A stretch of 20,895 nt of DNA. Origin: JBKXSZ01 sp047017005 (GTDB lineage: Bacteria > Bacillota > Clostridia > TANB77 > CAG-508). The stretch is taken from positions 1 through 20,895 of the forward strand of contig JBKXSZ010000024.1 in NCBI GenBank assembly GCA_047017005.1, in the 5' to 3' direction. Made by a program: the position numbers and the translations under genes. This document shows positions 1-8,083 of the stretch, one piece after another. The stretch's first letter is position 1, and every line of letters starts with the position of its first letter. Below the pieces are notes generated by a model. It was given only the letters and a program-made list of their open reading frames with translations. It searched no databases and was not told the origin of the DNA.

Positions 1-109
1 TTACTTTTTTATATTTTTTTCTTTTATTTTTCCCCAGATTATTTAACTCATATTACAACTGCGTTCTAATTTCACCTATTTTAGGGTTTCAAAATCAAGA
101 TAAATAGTG

Positions 110-115
110 TATAAT
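110..115 (+). promoter_or_regulatory. Probable -10 box of the recJ promoter
   Basis: A perfect TATAAT lies 32 bases before the recJ start codon. The matching -35 position (TTTCAA, 87-92, 17-base spacer) is a poor match, so only the -10 box is convincing. The rest of 1-147 is AT-rich with T runs at 1-34, and I see no gene in it. Confidence 0.5.
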
Positions 116-147
116 AATAGAAATTGTTTAAAATATAGGAGAAGAGA

Positions 148-1839
148 ATGAAGAAAAAATGGGAATACTATAAGCACGAAGAAGAGAAAGTGAAACAAAT
201 AGCAGAAGAATATCATATTTGTGAAGTAATAGCAGGCATTTTAGTAAATCGTGGCATTACAGAAGAAGAACAAATCCGAATCTTTTTAGACCCTAAAAGA
301 ACGGATTTTCATGATCCGTTCTTAATGCCAGATATGGAAAAAGCAGTAAATAGAATTTTAGTAGCAATGAAGAAAAAGGAACCTATTTTAATCTATGGTG
401 ATTATGACGTAGATGGAATTACCAGTATTACCGTATTAAAAAGCTTTTTAGAAGAACGCGGGTTAACAGTAGAAGCCCATATTCCCAATCGATTAGAAGA
501 AGGATATGGATTAAACAAAGAAGCAATAAAGGAAATTGCAAATAAGGGATATCGTTTAATGATTACCGTAGATTGTGGTATTTCTGGAATAGAAGAAGTA
601 GCGTATGCCAATTCTTTAGGAATGGAAACTATTGTAACAGACCATCATGAGCCCGCGGAAGTGTTACCAGAAGCTATCGCTATAGTAGATGCTAAAAGAA
701 AAGATAATCAGTATCCATTTAATCAATTAGCTGGAGTAGGAGTGGTATTTAAACTTATACAAGCAATTGGTATAAAATTGGGATTAGAAGAAAAAGAATA
801 TTTGAAATATCTGGATATTGTCTGTGTTGGAACGATTTCGGATATTGTACCATTGGTAGATGAAAACCGTGTCATTGCAAAATTAGGATTACGATTAGTA
901 GAAAGGACAAGAAATAAAGGCTTGAGAGCCTTATTAATTGCTTCTGGATATAAAACTGTAGACTCAAATACTATTTCTTTCGGAATAGCACCAAGGATTA
1001 ATGCATGTGGAAGAATGGGATACCAAGAAGAAGCTTTAAGATTGTTTCTAACAGAAGATGAAAAAGAAGCACAAGAATTAACAGAAAAACTAAATGCATA
1101 TAACCGTAATAGGCAAGAAACTGAAAAGAGAATTTTTCAAGAAGCACTTCAAAAAATACAAGATGAAGAAATTGAACAAAAGAAAGCTACTATTGTATTA
1201 GGTGCAGATGATTGGCATCATGGTGTTATTGGGATTGTATCTTCTAAAATAACGGATATGTACTTTAAACCAAGCATCTTAATATGCTTTGAAGGAGAAG
1301 AAGGAAAAGGTTCTGGAAGAAGTGTACCAGGATTTGACTTACATGAAGCCTTAAGCAAATGTAGTAATACATTAGAAAAATATGGCGGACACAGTATGGC
1401 AGTAGGATTGAGTGTAAAAAAGAGTCAATTCAAGCAGTTTAAAGAAGAATTTGAACAGATAGCAAAAGAAAAAAAAGTTGAAGAAATATTGCCAGTTATC
1501 TATATCGATGGACAAATAACTCTGAAAGATATGAATCGAGAATTAATTCAAGAGTTAAAGAAATTGGAACCTTTCGGAGAAGGGAATAAAATGCCACTAT
1601 TTGTTTATCGAAACTTAAAGATAAACTCAATTCGTGCTTTATCCGAAGGAAAACATATTAAACTAACATTAAAAGACGAGGGATATTTAATCAATGCAAT
1701 TGGTTTTAATATGGGATATCTAGTAAATGAATATCGCATTGGGGATAAAGTAGATGTGGTAGGAGTATTAGAAATTAATAGCTTTAATGGAAATGATACT
1801 ATCCAAATTAATTTAAAGGATATGATGAAATCAATTTGA
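148..1839 (+). CDS. recJ: Single-stranded-DNA-specific exonuclease RecJ
   Basis: RecJ degrades single-stranded DNA 5' to 3' in recombination and mismatch/base-excision repair. It is a DHH-superfamily phosphoesterase needing Mn2+ or Mg2+. Visible in the 563 residues: DYDVDG (85-90), VDCG (141-144), the DHH triad (165-167), LAGVGVVFKL (194-203), APRINACGRM (281-290), the DHHA1 elements HHGVIGIV (357-364) and GSGRS (388-392), GGH (413-415), and a C-terminal OB-fold containing LEPFGEGN. The length fits the compact Clostridia form, which lacks the C-terminal extension of Bacillus RecJ. AGGAG (137-141) is six bases ahead of the ATG and fixes the start. It stops with TGA 39 bases before rel, with no terminator between, so the two genes are probably co-transcribed. 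In many Firmicutes apt sits between them; it is missing here. Confidence 0.97.
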   Translation: MKKKWEYYKHEEEKVKQIAEEYHICEVIAGILVNRGITEEEQIRIFLDPKRTDFHDPFLMPDMEKAVNRILVAMKKKEPILIYGDYDVDGITSITVLKSFLEERGLTVEAHIPNRLEEGYGLNKEAIKEIANKGYRLMITVDCGISGIEEVAYANSLGMETIVTDHHEPAEVLPEAIAIVDAKRKDNQYPFNQLAGVGVVFKLIQAIGIKLGLEEKEYLKYLDIVCVGTISDIVPLVDENRVIAKLGLRLVERTRNKGLRALLIASGYKTVDSNTISFGIAPRINACGRMGYQEEALRLFLTEDEKEAQELTEKLNAYNRNRQETEKRIFQEALQKIQDEEIEQKKATIVLGADDWHHGVIGIVSSKITDMYFKPSILICFEGEEGKGSGRSVPGFDLHEALSKCSNTLEKYGGHSMAVGLSVKKSQFKQFKEEFEQIAKEKKVEEILPVIYIDGQITLKDMNRELIQELKKLEPFGEGNKMPLFVYRNLKINSIRALSEGKHIKLTLKDEGYLINAIGFNMGYLVNEYRIGDKVDVVGVLEINSFNGNDTIQINLKDMMKSI

Positions 1840-1878
1840 ATGGAAAATAAATAGAAAAAAGTAAAGGAGGGAGAGCCA

Positions 1879-4083
1879 ATGTCAGAAGTAAAAGAAGTTA
1901 CTATAGAAGATGTAATTGCGAAAAGAAAGGCTGCTAATCGAAAAGCAGATGTAAAGTTAATACGAAAAGCATATGAATATGCAAAAGAAAAACATGGTAA
2001 TCAATGTCGAAAATCTGGTGAACCATATATTATTCATCCGGTTCAAGTAGCATATATTTTAGCAGATTTAGAACTCGATGATGCCACTATTTGTGCAGCA
2101 CTTCTTCATGATGTAGTAGAAGATACGGAAGTTACACATGATGATATTGTGAAGAAATTTGGAGAAGAAATAGCTGAAATGGTAGCGGGAGTTACTAAGT
2201 TAAGCAAGCTTCAACAATATACAACAATAGAAGAACAACAGGTAGAAAACTATCGTAAAATGTTCCTAGCAATGGGGAAAGACATTCGTGTTATATTAAT
2301 AAAACTAGCAGATAGACTTCATAATATGCGTACTCTAAAATATTTAACAAGAGATAGGCAAATTGCGATAGCACAAGAGACAATGGACCTATATGCACCA
2401 CTTGCTAATCGTCTAGGTATTTATTCTTTAAAATGGGAACTAGAAGACTTAGCATTTAAATATCTATGCCCTGAAGAATATCGAGAATTGGTAGAGGGGA
2501 TTGATAAAAAGAGAGATGAAAGATTACAATTCATTGAGAAAATAATGGATGATATTCGAGCAGAATTAAAAAAACAAAGAATAGAAGCAGAAGTAACAGG
2601 TAGAGCAAAGCATTTATATAGTATTTATCGTAAAATGAAACGAGACAATTCTACCTTAGACCAGATTTATGACCTATTTGCACTTCGAATTATTGTGAAT
2701 TCGGTAAAAGACTGTTATGCAGCACTTGGAGTTGTACATGAGATGTATAATCCAATGCCAGGAAGATTTAAAGACTATATTGCAGTACCAAAACCAAATA
2801 TGTATCAATCCATTCACACAACACTATTAGGAGAAAAAGGTACTCCTTTTGAGGTACAAATCCGTACTTGGGATATGCACCGTATTGCTGAATTTGGTAT
2901 TGCAGCACACTGGGCATACAAAGAAGCCAACTATAGCAAAAAAGGAAAACAGGTTGTAAAAGTAGAAGAAGATAAATTAGCATGGCTCAGAGAAACCTTA
3001 GAATGGCAAAAAGATATGCAAGACCCACAGGAGTTTTTAAATACGTTAAAAACGGAACTATTTGAAGATGAGGTATATGTTTTTACCCCAAAAGGAGCTA
3101 TTAAAGTATTGCCAAGAGGAGCAACACCAATCGATTTTGCTTATAGTATTCACGCAGAAATTGGACACCATATGACTGGTTGTAAGATTAATAGTAAAAT
3201 GATGCCAATTATTACACCTCTAAAAAGTGGTGATATTATTGAAATTATTACTTCTGATAATGCAAAAGGACCTAGTCGTGATTGGTTAAAATTTATAAAA
3301 AGTTCTAGTGCTAAAACAAAAATACAACAATGGTTCAAAAAAGCCCAAAGAGAAGAAAACATTATCAAAGGTAAAGAACTAATTGAAAAAGAAATTAAGA
3401 GAATTGGAATGGAATATTCAGAATTCTTTAAACAAGAATATGTTAATGCAGCATTAGAAAGATATAAATATAATGGATTAGATGATATGTACGCATCAGT
3501 CGGGTTTGGAGCAATTTCACCTACCAAAATTATAGCAAGGATGCTAGAAGAATATCGAAAATCTCATCATGAGGAAGATATTGAAGGAAAAATAGAAGAA
3601 CTGGCTAAAAATAAGAATAAAAATATAAAACCTTCTAATGCAGGGGTTATTGTTAAAGGAATTGATAACTGTTTAGTAAAACTATCAAAATGTTGTAATC
3701 CTGTTCCAGGAGATGAAATTATTGGATATATTACAAAAGGAAGAGGGGTTTCAGTACACCGTACAGACTGCGTAAATGTAAAAGAATTAATCAATGAAAA
3801 AGATAGATTAATTGATGTAGCGTGGTGTGTAGAAGAACATAAAGCAGCATACAAAGTAGATATTGAAATTTATGCAAACGATAGAAATGGATTGTTAGCA
3901 GATGTAATTAAAGAAATTGGAAATACAAAAGTAAAACTAATTGGTTTAACTTCAAAAGCATCGAAAGAAAGAATTGCAACCATTGAAATTACAATAGAGG
4001 TAGAAAATGTAGAAGGCTTAAATAAAGTACTAAAAGTACTACGTAAAATAGACAGTGTATTTGAAGTAAGAAGAAAGAAATAA
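1879..4083 (+). CDS. relA: Bifunctional (p)ppGpp synthetase/hydrolase Rel
   Basis: Rel makes and degrades (p)ppGpp, the stringent-response alarmone, in response to uncharged tRNA on the ribosome. The 734-residue protein has the full long-RSH layout. The hydrolase domain carries H53, the HD pair 77-78 followed by VVEDT, and the LADRLHNMRTL stretch (143-153). The synthetase domain carries RFKD (296-299) and YQSIHTT (309-315). A TGS domain spans about 395-455, a zinc-finger-like region carries C605, C606, H627 and C631, and an ACT domain spans about 658-734. The RxKD motif is typical of bifunctional Rel, whereas monofunctional RelA has ExDD, and the intact HD motif agrees; both activities are therefore expected. 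A strong AAGGAGG (1864-1870) precedes the ATG. A terminator follows the stop immediately. Confidence 0.97.
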   Translation: MSEVKEVTIEDVIAKRKAANRKADVKLIRKAYEYAKEKHGNQCRKSGEPYIIHPVQVAYILADLELDDATICAALLHDVVEDTEVTHDDIVKKFGEEIAEMVAGVTKLSKLQQYTTIEEQQVENYRKMFLAMGKDIRVILIKLADRLHNMRTLKYLTRDRQIAIAQETMDLYAPLANRLGIYSLKWELEDLAFKYLCPEEYRELVEGIDKKRDERLQFIEKIMDDIRAELKKQRIEAEVTGRAKHLYSIYRKMKRDNSTLDQIYDLFALRIIVNSVKDCYAALGVVHEMYNPMPGRFKDYIAVPKPNMYQSIHTTLLGEKGTPFEVQIRTWDMHRIAEFGIAAHWAYKEANYSKKGKQVVKVEEDKLAWLRETLEWQKDMQDPQEFLNTLKTELFEDEVYVFTPKGAIKVLPRGATPIDFAYSIHAEIGHHMTGCKINSKMMPIITPLKSGDIIEIITSDNAKGPSRDWLKFIKSSSAKTKIQQWFKKAQREENIIKGKELIEKEIKRIGMEYSEFFKQEYVNAALERYKYNGLDDMYASVGFGAISPTKIIARMLEEYRKSHHEEDIEGKIEELAKNKNKNIKPSNAGVIVKGIDNCLVKLSKCCNPVPGDEIIGYITKGRGVSVHRTDCVNVKELINEKDRLIDVAWCVEEHKAAYKVDIEIYANDRNGLLADVIKEIGNTKVKLIGLTSKASKERIATIEITIEVENVEGLNKVLKVLRKIDSVFEVRRKK

Positions 4084-4088
4084 AAAAG

Positions 4089-4126
4089 GAAAAGAATTAC
4101 TTAAAAAAGTAGTTCTTTTCTTGCCT
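4089..4126 (+). terminator. Intrinsic terminator after rel
   Basis: A 12-bp stem (4089-4100 with 4109-4120, one G-U pair) encloses an 8-base loop. A T-rich tail follows, starting six bases after the rel stop codon. Confidence 0.8.
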
Positions 4127-4158
4127 TATAAAAGTTTAAGAAAAATGACTCATCCTTC

Positions 4159-4189
4159 TTGACAATACAATAAAAGTTATATATATAAT
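4159..4189 (+). promoter_or_regulatory. Sigma-A type promoter of the metallo-hydrolase operon
   Basis: A perfect TTGACA (4159-4164) is followed by TATATA 17 bases on (4182-4187), overlapping a TATAAT at 4184-4189 (19-base spacer). It lies between the rel terminator and the next start codon, so the downstream genes form a new transcription unit. Confidence 0.7.
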
Positions 4190-4251
4190 AATAGGATAGA
4201 AAAGAATTAAACCAAAGAAAGAAACAGAATAAAAAAGGAGCTATAAAAGAA

Positions 4252-4899
4252 ATGATATTAAAAAAACTTAGGATAAATGCATGGGCAGGAGGAGATACCA
4301 ATTGCTATATCATAGCAGATGAGAAAAAAAAAGAAGCAATGGTAGTAGACCCCGCAGGAGATGTAGATACAATAGAAGCGATGTTAGATGTTTTAGATTC
4401 TAAACTAAAGTATATCTATTTAACACATTGCCATGGAGATCATATTGCAGGAACACAAGAATTAAAAAACAGGAAAGGTGGTACTGTTATTATCCATCGT
4501 ATTGATGCAGAAGGACTAGCAAATCAGGACGTTATTTTAACAGATTATATAGGAATGGATCCAATTCATTTAGAAGCAGATTCTAGAATTGATGATGGAG
4601 ATTTAATTCATGTAGGAAATATTGAATTTCGTGTTATTCATACACCAGGACATACTAAAGGAAGTAGCTGTATGTATTGTGAAGAGTATCAATTATTATT
4701 TTCAGGAGATACTCTATTCAAAGGAACTTGGGGAAGAACGGATTTACCAACTAGTAGCTTTGAGGATATTATTCACTCGATTACACAAAAACTTTTAATA
4801 TTGCCAGAAGATACTATTGTTTATCCAGGACATGGAAAACCAACGAGAATTAAAGATGAAGAGCCATTATACTATAACTTAAAACCACCAGTAGAATAG
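4252..4899 (+). CDS. Metallo-beta-lactamase-fold hydrolase, glyoxalase II-like
   Basis: A cytoplasmic metallo-hydrolase of the hydroxyacylglutathione hydrolase (glyoxalase II) type, expected to cleave thioesters. The natural substrate is not evident; Firmicutes usually lack glutathione. The 215 residues show all metal-binding motifs: THCHGDH (58-64: H59, H61, D63, H64), TPGHTKGS (131-138: H134), SGDTLF (151-156: D153) and YPGHG (191-195: H194). There is no signal peptide or C-terminal extension. AAGGAG (4235-4240) lies 11 bases before the ATG. A gene of this family commonly sits between rel and hisS in Clostridia, which supports the call. The next gene starts eight bases after the TAG stop, indicating an operon. 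Confidence 0.9.
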   Translation: MILKKLRINAWAGGDTNCYIIADEKKKEAMVVDPAGDVDTIEAMLDVLDSKLKYIYLTHCHGDHIAGTQELKNRKGGTVIIHRIDAEGLANQDVILTDYIGMDPIHLEADSRIDDGDLIHVGNIEFRVIHTPGHTKGSSCMYCEEYQLLFSGDTLFKGTWGRTDLPTSSFEDIIHSITQKLLILPEDTIVYPGHGKPTRIKDEEPLYYNLKPPVE

Positions 4900-4907
4900 G
4901 AAATAGG

Positions 4908-5375
4908 ATGAAAATAAAAGAAAAAGTTGATGAAATCATAAAACGAATGCCAAAAGATTTATCAGAAATAGAAATTATGCGTTATCTCTATTTAGAAATG
5001 GGGAAGATTGTAAGAAGAGATGTTAAATTCTTTTATGGCACAGATGAGGAAAAAGAGAAAATATATCATAAAGATATTACATTAGAAGAAATGGATAATA
5101 ATGAAATTATGTGCAAACACTATGTAAATGTTATTTTACTATATGCTTTTGAAAAAGTAGGGATAAAAGCTGAAAGTGTTAATAAAGAAACAAAATCTCC
5201 TTTTCCGCACATTGATATTATTGTAACAACAAGAGATAATAAAAGATACTATCTAAATCCCATTTATGACTTAGAAAAAATACAAATGGGATTAAAAACA
5301 AAGTGCTTTGGAACACTTACAAATAAATATCAGAATATAGATTTAATTCCAGAAGAAGAAATAAGACGAATTTAG
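4908..5375 (+). CDS. Transglutaminase-like cysteine peptidase-fold protein, N-terminal part of a stop-interrupted gene
   Basis: I do not recognise a named family, but the middle of this 155-residue protein has the layout of a transglutaminase-like (papain-type) domain. There is a candidate nucleophile C69 followed by a hydrophobic helix ending in KVGIKAE, then H101 in FPHIDIIV, then the NPIYD turn (117-121), where D/N would complete a Cys-His-Asp triad. No signal peptide or membrane segment is seen, so it should be cytoplasmic. It starts eight bases after the metallo-hydrolase stop, with a weak AGG site. The reading frame ends at TAG (5373-5375) but continues open in the same frame without another stop to 5888. 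I therefore read it as the first half of one 325-residue protein. The predicted catalytic core is intact even in the short form. The function is unknown. Confidence 0.6.
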   Translation: MKIKEKVDEIIKRMPKDLSEIEIMRYLYLEMGKIVRRDVKFFYGTDEEKEKIYHKDITLEEMDNNEIMCKHYVNVILLYAFEKVGIKAESVNKETKSPFPHIDIIVTTRDNKRYYLNPIYDLEKIQMGLKTKCFGTLTNKYQNIDLIPEEEIRRI

Positions 5376-5396
5376 TTAGGGTATTGTGAACATCAT

Positions 5397-5888
5397 ATGT
5401 ATATGGATGAGGTAATGAGTCAAATTAGAGAAGAGATGTTAAATAAGAAGACAGTTCGAAATTATATAAAAAAAGAAAATCCAGAGATCCAGTTTAAAAA
5501 TTTAGATAGGAAAAAACTACAAGAATATGAACTTGATTTCTTAGGAAATGAATTAAGTGAAATTCGAAATGTAACAGGTTATATAGAATTAAAGCAATAT
5601 TATAAAGATATTTTAAATCGAGTGCTCAATAAAACAGAAAAGAAAAATATTACATACCATGATTGCTTATATGGAAATAAGCTAAATGGAGACAAAATGA
5701 AGTTATGTATTGAACTAAAAAAGAAAGAAGAGAGTGTGTATTATCTTTTTTCTAATAAAGAATCTGGCTATGAAAAATTAACAGAAGAAATGTGGCAAGA
5801 AGAAAAGAAAAAAATGCATATTATAAAACCAAAACAGACAATTGAGGAACAAACAGGAATAGAACCAGAAGAAGAGAAGGAACGATAA
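5397..5888 (+). CDS. C-terminal part of the stop-interrupted transglutaminase-like gene
   Basis: This 163-residue frame is in phase with the preceding gene and is separated from it only by a TAG and seven sense codons (LGYCEHH). No Shine-Dalgarno sequence precedes the ATG at 5397 or the one at 5403, so independent initiation is unlikely. The seven codons before the ATG look like ordinary protein sequence and run smoothly into YMDEVMSQIREEM. The region is predicted to be helical and highly charged (GYIELKQYYKDIL, then a strand-rich part with LCIELKKKEESVYYLF) and ends in a glutamate-rich tail. I know no function for it. It is best read as the second half of the gene starting at 4908, now untranslated unless the stop is read through or the stop is a sequence error. 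Confidence 0.5.
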   Translation: MYMDEVMSQIREEMLNKKTVRNYIKKENPEIQFKNLDRKKLQEYELDFLGNELSEIRNVTGYIELKQYYKDILNRVLNKTEKKNITYHDCLYGNKLNGDKMKLCIELKKKEESVYYLFSNKESGYEKLTEEMWQEEKKKMHIIKPKQTIEEQTGIEPEEEKER

Positions 5889-5908
5889 AGGGAGGAGTAG
5901 ATAATTTA

Positions 5909-5927
5909 GATAATTACTTGAATTATC
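5909..5927 (+). repeat. Short hairpin behind an orphan ribosome-binding site
   Basis: GATAATT / AATTATC form a perfect 7-bp stem with a 5-base loop. Just before it, GGGAGGAG (5890-5897) is an excellent Shine-Dalgarno sequence with no start codon at a usable distance. This may be the residue of a lost gene start. Confidence 0.3.
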
Positions 5928-5940
5928 GGAGTACAAAGTC

Positions 5941-5972
5941 AAAACCAGAAACTACTGGTTTTTTTCTTTTTT
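5941..5972 (+). terminator. Intrinsic terminator before hisS
   Basis: AAAACCAG and CTGGTTTT pair over 8 bp (5941-5948 with 5955-5962) around a 6-base loop. A long, nearly pure T run follows. It ends the metallo-hydrolase/transglutaminase unit. Confidence 0.85.
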
Positions 5973-5978
5973 TTATAG

Positions 5979-5984
5979 TATAAT
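5979..5984 (+). promoter_or_regulatory. Probable -10 box of the hisS promoter
   Basis: A perfect TATAAT stands right behind the terminator T run and 65 bases before hisS. No good -35 is visible. I looked for a T-box leader in 5963-6049 and found none. Confidence 0.45.
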
Positions 5985-6049
5985 AAAAAAGATTTAAATT
6001 ATAACAGAAAAGATAAATAGAAATATAGAAAAGAAAAGGTGAAGAGAAA

Positions 6050-7294
6050 ATGATACAAAAACCAAAGGGAACAAGAGATTTATTACCACAAGAAGCATAT
6101 AAATGGCAATATATTGAAAATACGGTAAAGAACCTATTTGAAAATTATGGATTTAAAGAGATACGAGTTCCTGTCTTCGAACATACAGAACTTTTTCAAA
6201 GAGGAGTAGGAGAAACAACGGACGTTGTACAAAAGGAGATGTATACTTTCCAAGATAAAGGAGGAAGAAGTGTTACATTACGTCCAGAAGGTACAGCAGG
6301 AGTAGTAAGAGCTTATATTGAAAACGGAATGGCAAGTATGCCAACACCAGTTAAAATGTGGTATAACATGGGAATGTATCGCTATGAGAATGTACAAAAA
6401 GGAAGATTAAGAGAATTTCATCAAATTGGTGCAGAGGTAATTGGCTCCAGCTCTTATTTAGCAGATGTAGAAGTGATATTAATGGGAATGCAAGTTTTTA
6501 AAGATTTACAAATCCCGAATATAAAATTAACTATTAATAGTATTGGATGCCCAAATTGTAGAGCTAACTATCAAGATGCATTACGTGAATATATAAGACC
6601 AAATTTAGAGCAATATTGTGATACTTGTAAAACAAGATTTGAGAAAAACCCAATGCGAATCTTAGATTGTAAAGAAAAAAGATGTAAAGAGTTAAACCAT
6701 GGCGCACCCGTTATATTAGACTATTTATGCCAAGAATGCAAAGAACACTTTGAAAAGGTAAAGAAACTATTAGATGAAATGAAAATACCTTATGAAGTAG
6801 ACTCCGGAATCGTAAGAGGATTAGATTACTATACCAAGACCGTATTTGAATTTATTTCAGAAGAAGAAGGATATACTGTTTTAGCAGGCGGTAGATACGA
6901 TGGCCTTATCCAACAAATGGAAGGACAAGATACACCAGCAATCGGTTTTGCAATGGGAGTCGAAAGATTAGTAGAAATCTTTGATAAATATAACAAGGAG
7001 ACAGCTAAGCCAAAACAGATGAAGCTATATATTGCCTATATTGGTGAAACAGCTAATACTTATGCTACTAAATTAGTACAAGAATTAAGAGAAAAGGGGA
7101 TTTATGTAGAAAAGGATGTTACAGGAAAGAGCCTAAAAGCACAATTAAAATATGCAGATAAGCAACATGCTAAATATACCATTATATTAGGAGAAGATGA
7201 AATAGAAAATAAGGTGGCAAAATTAAAAGAAATGGAAACAGGAGCAGAAAAAGAAATAGCATTAGAAGTAGAAAAAATAATGGAAAATATATAA
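6050..7294 (+). CDS. hisS: Histidyl-tRNA synthetase
   Basis: A class II aminoacyl-tRNA synthetase that charges tRNA-His; a homodimer in the cytoplasm. The 414 residues contain the motif 1 region after KPKGTRDLLP (4-13), motif 2 with TLRPEGTAG (76-84) and R111/R119/R121, the histidine-specific RGLDYYTKTVFEF (256-268), AGGRYDGL (279-286) and motif 3 AIGFAMGVERL (297-307). A C-terminal anticodon-binding domain starts near 324. The insertion domain carries four cysteine pairs (167/170, 190/193, 207/212, 227/230), as in many Firmicute HisS. AAGGTGA (6036-6042) precedes the ATG. The usual partner aspS does not follow. The gene is complete and has its own terminator. Confidence 0.97.
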   Translation: MIQKPKGTRDLLPQEAYKWQYIENTVKNLFENYGFKEIRVPVFEHTELFQRGVGETTDVVQKEMYTFQDKGGRSVTLRPEGTAGVVRAYIENGMASMPTPVKMWYNMGMYRYENVQKGRLREFHQIGAEVIGSSSYLADVEVILMGMQVFKDLQIPNIKLTINSIGCPNCRANYQDALREYIRPNLEQYCDTCKTRFEKNPMRILDCKEKRCKELNHGAPVILDYLCQECKEHFEKVKKLLDEMKIPYEVDSGIVRGLDYYTKTVFEFISEEEGYTVLAGGRYDGLIQQMEGQDTPAIGFAMGVERLVEIFDKYNKETAKPKQMKLYIAYIGETANTYATKLVQELREKGIYVEKDVTGKSLKAQLKYADKQHAKYTIILGEDEIENKVAKLKEMETGAEKEIALEVEKIMENI

Positions 7295-7305
7295 ATAAAA
7301 TCAAT

Positions 7306-7337
7306 AAAGAAGTTAAGCGATATACTTAGCTTCTTTT
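7306..7337 (+). terminator. Intrinsic terminator after hisS
   Basis: A 12-bp stem (7306-7317 with 7325-7336, one G-U pair) has a 7-base loop and a short T run. It lies 12 bases after the hisS stop. Positions 7338-7414 hold nothing I recognise. Confidence 0.75.
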
Positions 7338-7414
7338 AAATCTGAAATATTATGTAAAAGGCTATTTATAGAAAGGTTAAGATATCTAGGAAGGACAGAT
7401 GGGAATAATAGAAA

Positions 7415-7875
7415 ATGATAACAGGCAGAGAATGGAGTGAATTAGCAGAACCACGGAATTTTAGAATATGGGAGGCATCAAAATCGTTTCATAAACTTAC
7501 AGGTGATGATGTTTTCCCTTAAAAGATGGAATATTTAGAAAAGAATAAGCATTTATTAAAATATTGCCCTAAGAAATGGAATAAAATTAGAATTAACATC
7601 TGCTAAAAGCCGAGCTACACAAGCAAGAAGATTTTGTAAAAAGATAGAAAAATTAGTCATGAAGAAATTAGAAGAAAAGGCATATAGCTATGAAATGTGT
7701 GAAATTATAGCCTTACATGTGAATATACATAAATGAGCAAGTAGGTGTAAGGAAGAAATTATGAAATGTTAACGAGATTTTAGTTAGAAACTTTATTCGA
7801 ATGGGAACGATAGATTCTCCAAATGCAATGGATAAGCTAGTTCGTACCTATGCAAGAGACAATGATTGGTTTTAA
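7415..7875 (+). pseudogene. Decayed protein gene of unknown family with at least four lesions
   Basis: Protein-like sequence runs across three frames. Frame A starts at ATG 7415 (MITGREWSELAEPRNF), meets TAA at 7520-7522, continues in phase through KYCPKKWNKI and ends at TAA 7604. Frame B (7590 to TGA 7734) gives LELTSAKSRATQARRF and a charged helix. Frame C gives INEQVGVRKKL, TGA at 7762-7764, then VRNFIRMGTIDSPNAMDKL to TAA 7873-7875. Spliced together, these give a hydrophilic, basic, mostly helical protein of about 150 residues. That needs two premature stops and two frameshifts, so the gene is genuinely decayed and not one sequencing error. A terminator overlaps its stop codon, as expected for a once-complete gene. 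I do not recognise the family. The 5' end is uncertain because no clear Shine-Dalgarno precedes 7415. Confidence 0.55.
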
Positions 7876-7893
7876 AAGCCAGTCTTTTCTTTT
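7864..7893 (+). terminator. Intrinsic terminator overlapping the end of the decayed gene
   Basis: GATTGG (7864-7869) pairs with CCAGTC (7879-7884) with one G-U pair. An interrupted T run (TTTTCTTTT) follows. The left arm contains the last codons of the decayed gene. Confidence 0.6.
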
Positions 7894-7894
7894 G

Positions 7895-7923
7895 GCATAA
7901 AATAGACTAAAGGAGCATATATA
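7895..7923 (+). promoter_or_regulatory. Possible sigma-E type sporulation promoter of spoIIP
   Basis: GCATAAA (7895-7901), 14 bases, then CATATATA (7916-7923) resemble the mother-cell sigma-E pattern KMATATT-N14-CATACAMT, with about 5/7 and 5/8 matches. The spacing is exact, it lies 43 bases before the spoIIP ATG, and spoIIP is a known sigma-E target in Bacillus subtilis. In DNA this AT-rich the match could be chance. Confidence 0.4.
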
Positions 7924-7965
7924 ACATAATAGAAAAAAGCAAAGACAAGAACAAAGGAGAAAAGA

Positions 7966-8083
7966 ATGATAAAAGTTGTAAAGTTAAAAGATATGCTTCG
8001 CTATTTAATTCGGTTTAGCTATTATTTGTCTATTATGTCTTGGAGGAATTAAAGTATTTCAAAAGTTTAGTGAAGAAGAAAAA
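7966..8083 (+). pseudogene. spoIIP: N-terminal segment of spoIIP, out of frame with the rest
   Basis: AAAGGAG (7953-7959) and ATG 7966 give a convincing start: MIKVVKLKDMLRYLI, a short basic N-terminus. This frame then stops at TAA 8049-8051. The next frame, open from 8009, encodes GLAIICLLCLGGIKVF, a transmembrane segment, and runs into the SpoIIP frame. Skipping one base near 8009-8017 joins the two into a normal membrane-anchored SpoIIP start. An extra base here, or a sequence error, is the simplest explanation. Confidence 0.6.

Noticed and set aside
3150..3854. Long minus-strand open frames opposite rel
   Set aside because: They lie entirely opposite conserved rel codons, lack ribosome-binding sites, and encode low-complexity hydrophobic sequence typical of antisense frames in AT-rich genes.
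5373..5375. Genome-wide recoding of TAG as an amino acid
   Set aside because: TAG ends the metallo-hydrolase (4897-4899) and pgi (10686-10688) at the lengths expected for their families, so TAG acts as a normal stop here.
5889..6049. A T-box or other riboswitch ahead of hisS
   Set aside because: Only a short hairpin and a plain terminator are present. There is no T-box sequence, AG bulge or specifier loop.
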